Position numbers and translations under genes: made by a program. From Peronospora farinosa (Eukaryota > Oomycota > Peronosporomycetes > Peronosporales > Peronosporaceae): 10,148 nt of DNA. The stretch spans positions 1-10,148 of the forward strand of contig CANTFK010000296.1 in assembly GCA_947646735.1 (NCBI GenBank), in the 5' to 3' direction. The notes under the pieces are model-generated. The model made no database searches. It saw nothing but the letters and a program-made list of their open reading frames with translations, and was not told the DNA's origin. Positions within the stretch are counted from its first letter, which is position 1, and each line of letters starts with the position of its first letter. Below are positions 8,376 through 10,148 of this stretch, one piece after another.

Positions 8376-8385
8376 GATTATTGCT

Positions 8386-8434
8386 TTGTGGTGGAGTGGA
8401 TTCTCAAACGACGTGAGAGAACCACAAACACACA
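8386..8434 (-). other. Leader-like segment joined to pol
   Basis: The reverse complement carries GAATCCACTCCACCACAA (8386-8403), matching 4935-4953. The degenerate RNase H continues at 8385, so gag, protease and RT have been lost at this junction. Confidence 0.5.
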
Positions 8435-8835
8435 CAGCGCCGGACTGCCGACTTACGGAGGAGGTACCCCGATACCGTGTCGCGTCAACCTTGGGTCTCA
8501 CCTTGTGTATTCGTCAGCTTGGCTGGTCTTGCTCCTCGTTAGACGCAGAAGAATTATAGACTTGGTCTTGTATGGAGGGACTTGGGGGCCACGAGTGGAT
8601 ATACTTCACTTGGGCCCGGTATTTATTGGGCTCAATCGACTAGGTCGAGAGCAGTGCACCTGGTACTATGTACCCCTTCGGTGGCTAACGGTTTCTTGGT
8701 CTTTTGACCCCTTTTCTTGTTCCCCGTAGGGAAACCGCTTCCTATAGCGGGTCGTAGAATGGGTACGAACCCACAGGCCAAAATACTTCCTGGGGTTCGT
8801 TCGAGCTTGAATCTTACCACACGACTGTCTTCAAC

Positions 8836-8848
8836 GGGGGGGGGGGGG
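8836..8848 (+). repeat. Run of 13 G
   Basis: Thirteen consecutive G lie inside the LTR-like repeat. Length is likely to vary between copies and sequencing reads. Confidence 0.95.
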
Positions 8849-8924
8849 CAAAATAAATCCCTTCCCCGGAACAGGTGGGTAGATCGAAACAAGCTCGCAC
8901 TTGAGTCTTGACACTTACTTGACT

Positions 8925-8946
8925 CCTCAGGCCAACTATCCTGAGG
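8925..8946. repeat. Covarying LTR hairpin (copy 2)
   Basis: A 7-bp stem (CCTCAGG, CCTGAGG) encloses an 8-base loop (CCAACTAT). The aligned hairpin at 4517-4541 has three of the seven pairs changed on both sides (A-T/T-A, T-A/C-G, C-G/T-A), and a similar CCAA-start loop. Confidence 0.65.
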
Positions 8947-8966
8947 TAACTTGCGTAGCTTGAGCC

Positions 8967-9025
8967 GTCACCTCACCCGACGTCGGTGGGCCAAAGGGTA
9001 TCCCGCCTGGAATAGGTGAGGTGAC
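8967..9025. repeat. Second LTR hairpin with 11-bp stem
   Basis: GTCACCTCACC and GGTGAGGTGAC pair perfectly over 11 bp, with an inner GGTGGG/CCCGCC stem and a CCAAAG-containing loop. The aligned region 4459-4497 in the other LTR-like repeat can form a weaker version (GGAAG/CTTCC outside; an inner GGGTGG/CC-GCCC pairing on the minus strand, one bulge). Confidence 0.6.
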
Positions 9026-9234
9026 GAGGGGCGCTTAGAGCTGCCACGTGTAAAGCAAATTCGAGTGTGTTTATTTACCTTATACTTTGTATGCTTTTTC
9101 TTGCCTAACCCTAACCTTTTGCTCTGGATAGTGCCACGTGTCGACTTTTGGAGGAAGTACTGGCTCCTTGGTACCTGTACTATCTGTAATCTTCAAGGTT
9201 CCGTGTACTGTTTCTGCACCCTCGGGCGTTGGGC

Positions 9235-9615
9235 TCTTGTACCCTGGGGCCCTGGTACCCTGGGCCCTCGACTTGTACCTTGTACCCTGGGCCCTGTATT
9301 CTGGGCCCTAGACCCTGGGCCCTGGACCCTAGGCCCTGGACCTTGTACCCTGGGCCTGTACCCTGTACCCTGGGCCCTGGACCCTAACCCTAACCCTAAC
9401 CCTGGACCTTGTACCTTGTACCCTGGGCCCTGGTGCCCTATGCTCTTGTACTCTGTGCTCTTGGACCTTAGGGCCTGTACCGACTCTGCACGTAGAAATA
9501 CCTTGTACCTTCATTGACCTTAGGACCCTGGACCACCTCGGGGCACTGGACCTTTCGGGTCCTGGTGTGCGCCCGGTAGGGTAACCTTGTACCTTTGATG
9601 ACTTCAAGACCCTGG
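9235..9615. repeat. Degenerate CCCTGGGCCCTGG / CTTGTACC minisatellite
   Basis: Irregular repeats of CCCTGGGCCCTGGAC and CCTTGTACCCTGG, with no single clean unit. A short CCCTAA run (9382-9403) is embedded. It lies between the old LTR-like repeat and the right arm. The preceding 9144-9234 shows no recognisable feature. Confidence 0.8.
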
Positions 9616-9834
9616 ACGTTCGATACCCCTAATCCTGGTAACTGGTACCCCTGTTCCCGGTTACTGAAAACCCTGTCCCCGGTAACTGGTACCCTCGTCT
9701 CCGGTAGCTGGTACCCCTGTCCCTGGTGCCCTGTCTCTGGTGACTGATAATAGTGTCCCTGGTGACTGATACCCGTGTCCCCGTTTACTAGAAACCCTTT
9801 CCCTGGTGACTAGTACCCCTGTCCCTGGTGACTG
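9616..9834. repeat. About 21-bp minisatellite (GTACCCCTGTCCCTGGTGACT-like)
   Basis: Roughly ten tandem, degenerate copies of a unit with CCCTGTCCC, CGGTAACTGGTAC or TGGTGACTG. The last copy is cut exactly by the start of the right arm at 9835. Confidence 0.8.
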
Positions 9835-10148
9835 TGTTGAATGGTATGAGTCTTGGACGAAGAGAAGCTTGAACGCAGGCGAAGGGAATTCACTCAGGAA
9901 GACCGGAGAGAAGACACTTGTTGGGAAGAAGGAAGATTTGGAAGTGATTGATTATTGGGGCTTACTTGCCGAATACATAATTTATATATGAACCACATAT
10001 AAATCATGTAGGGCGTCCTATCATCCTACGCGTCTAATCAACTCTAAGTAATTACCGTAAAAACTACGTCGTAAATACTAAGCTGAACAGGCGGTTCGGA
10101 TTGGACCGGTCACGGTTACCCAATTCTTGGTGGAACCGATGACCGTCA
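9835..10148 (+). repeat. Right inverted arm (candidate solo LTR or long TIR)
   Basis: Partner of 1-312 in reverse complement. In this orientation it starts TGTTGAATGG and ends GACCGTCA. Its inner end abuts minisatellite instead of integrase, which fixes the repeat boundary at 9835. A frame from about 9850 encodes a short charged peptide (LDEEKLERRRREFTQEDRRE..., stop near 9951) that is almost the same in the left arm. It may be a leftover coding tail; I do not call it a gene. Confidence 0.85.
9973..10011. repeat. Imperfect copy of the AT-rich palindrome in the right arm
   Basis: Counterpart of 137-175; two of the 15 stem pairs are broken. It holds TATATATGAA and CATATAAATC, TATA-like in the LTR sense. 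Confidence 0.6.

Larger units (their letters stand above)
5634..8385 (-). pseudogene. pol: Ty3/Gypsy pol 3' half: RNase H, second RNase H, integrase, chromodomain (right copy)
   Basis: Read from 8385 downward: a degenerate RNase H (FTLLKAKIAATPILKHFDP, VNYGMVEKEVLALL); a second RNase H (7484-7880); a linker; the integrase zinc finger (HHYHTSLEGGHQG, then ECVDY with the last Cys lost); the integrase core with AMDHIPS, IRHDREPGFM and GTAER, whose last two acidic residues lie 35 residues apart as in D,D-35-E; a GPF module; and a chromodomain (VQWKGSSDPSWVDEVDL). RT polymerase, protease and gag are absent; homology breaks at 8386 against leader sequence. Lesions: stops at 7934, 7482, 7089, 6951, 6353, 6135, 5874 and 5841; frame changes near 8243, 7793, 6757 and 6250. 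The final stop is at 5634-5636. Several stops look like C-to-T changes (CGA to TGA, CAA to TAA, TGG to TGA). Confidence 0.92.
8435..9143 (-). repeat. LTR-like repeat (about 709 bp, minus orientation)
   Basis: This is the inverted homologue of 4341-4902, in the same orientation as the right pol, so it would be that element's 5' LTR. Shared blocks: 8437-8482 (GGTACCCCGAT region), 8899-8917 (CTTGAGTCTT...ACACTTA), hairpin 8925-8946, ACTTGCGTAG (8949-8958), CGACGTCGG with GGCCAAAG (8978-8996), CACGTG (9045-9050) and CCACGTGTCG (9134-9143). The end bases that should be TG/CA are mutated. It holds about 230 bp extra between 8530 and 8895, where I see no gene. Open frames in it have no support. Confidence 0.55.

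Noticed and set aside
8720..8810. Possible tRNA (GGTTCG-like text)
   Set aside because: No cloverleaf could be folded: stems do not pair at tRNA distances.
8632..8892. Minus-strand frame in the LTR-like repeat
   Set aside because: No family resemblance, crosses a 13-base G/C run, not kept in the other repeat.
9382..9403. Telomere-like CCCTAA repeats
   Set aside because: Only three units embedded in a CCCTGG minisatellite. As I recall, the oomycete telomere repeat is TTTAGGG. A drifted minisatellite explains it better.

Overview
The window holds no intact cellular gene. It is a pile of decayed Ty3/Gypsy-type LTR retrotransposon sequence lying between two long inverted arms. The integrase and chromodomain products resemble the chromodomain Ty3 elements that fill Phytophthora and other oomycete genomes. 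I recognise this at protein level and could not run a search. Oomycete origin is therefore an inference, about 75% sure, and I do not name a species.

Layout, left to right: (1) 1-312, an arm repeated inverted at 9835-10148, about 97% identical by hand alignment. (2) 313-1145 (+), 3' part of a pol pseudogene: end of the integrase catalytic core, integrase C-terminus and chromodomain. (3) 1354-3638 (-), a broken gene 'X' facing pol tail to tail: Ser-rich start, long coiled coil, basic/Pro-rich linker, globular C-terminus. (4) 3790-4262, a satellite of 17- and 18-bp GCGATCC units just upstream of X. (5) 4341-4902, an LTR-like repeat plus leader (4903-4953). (6) 4954-5429 (+), a second copy of the end of X. 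(7) 5634-8385 (-), a second and longer pol pseudogene: degenerate RNase H, second RNase H, zinc-finger integrase, chromodomain. (8) 8386-9143, leader and LTR-like repeat again, inverted relative to item 5. (9) 9235-9834, degenerate CCCTGG/GTACC minisatellites. (10) the right arm.

The main point is that the pol tail, a spacer of about 205 bp and the antisense C-terminus of X occur twice, in mirror image (313-1896 against 4954-6543). The copies differ mostly at silent codon positions. X therefore looks like a real protein gene carried antisense downstream of pol, not a chance neighbour. The intact element was probably LTR - gag - pol (RT, RNase H, second RNase H, integrase, chromodomain) - antisense X - satellite - polypurine tract - LTR. 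Gag, protease and the RT polymerase domain are absent here.

A second mirror lies in the LTR-like repeats 4341-4953 and 8386-9143. They share ordered blocks, among them a hairpin whose stem changes are compensatory, and both end internally at the same leader sequence. The outer arms are much younger than what they enclose. They could be two inverted solo LTRs of another family or the long TIRs of a composite mobile element; flanking sequence outside the window would decide.
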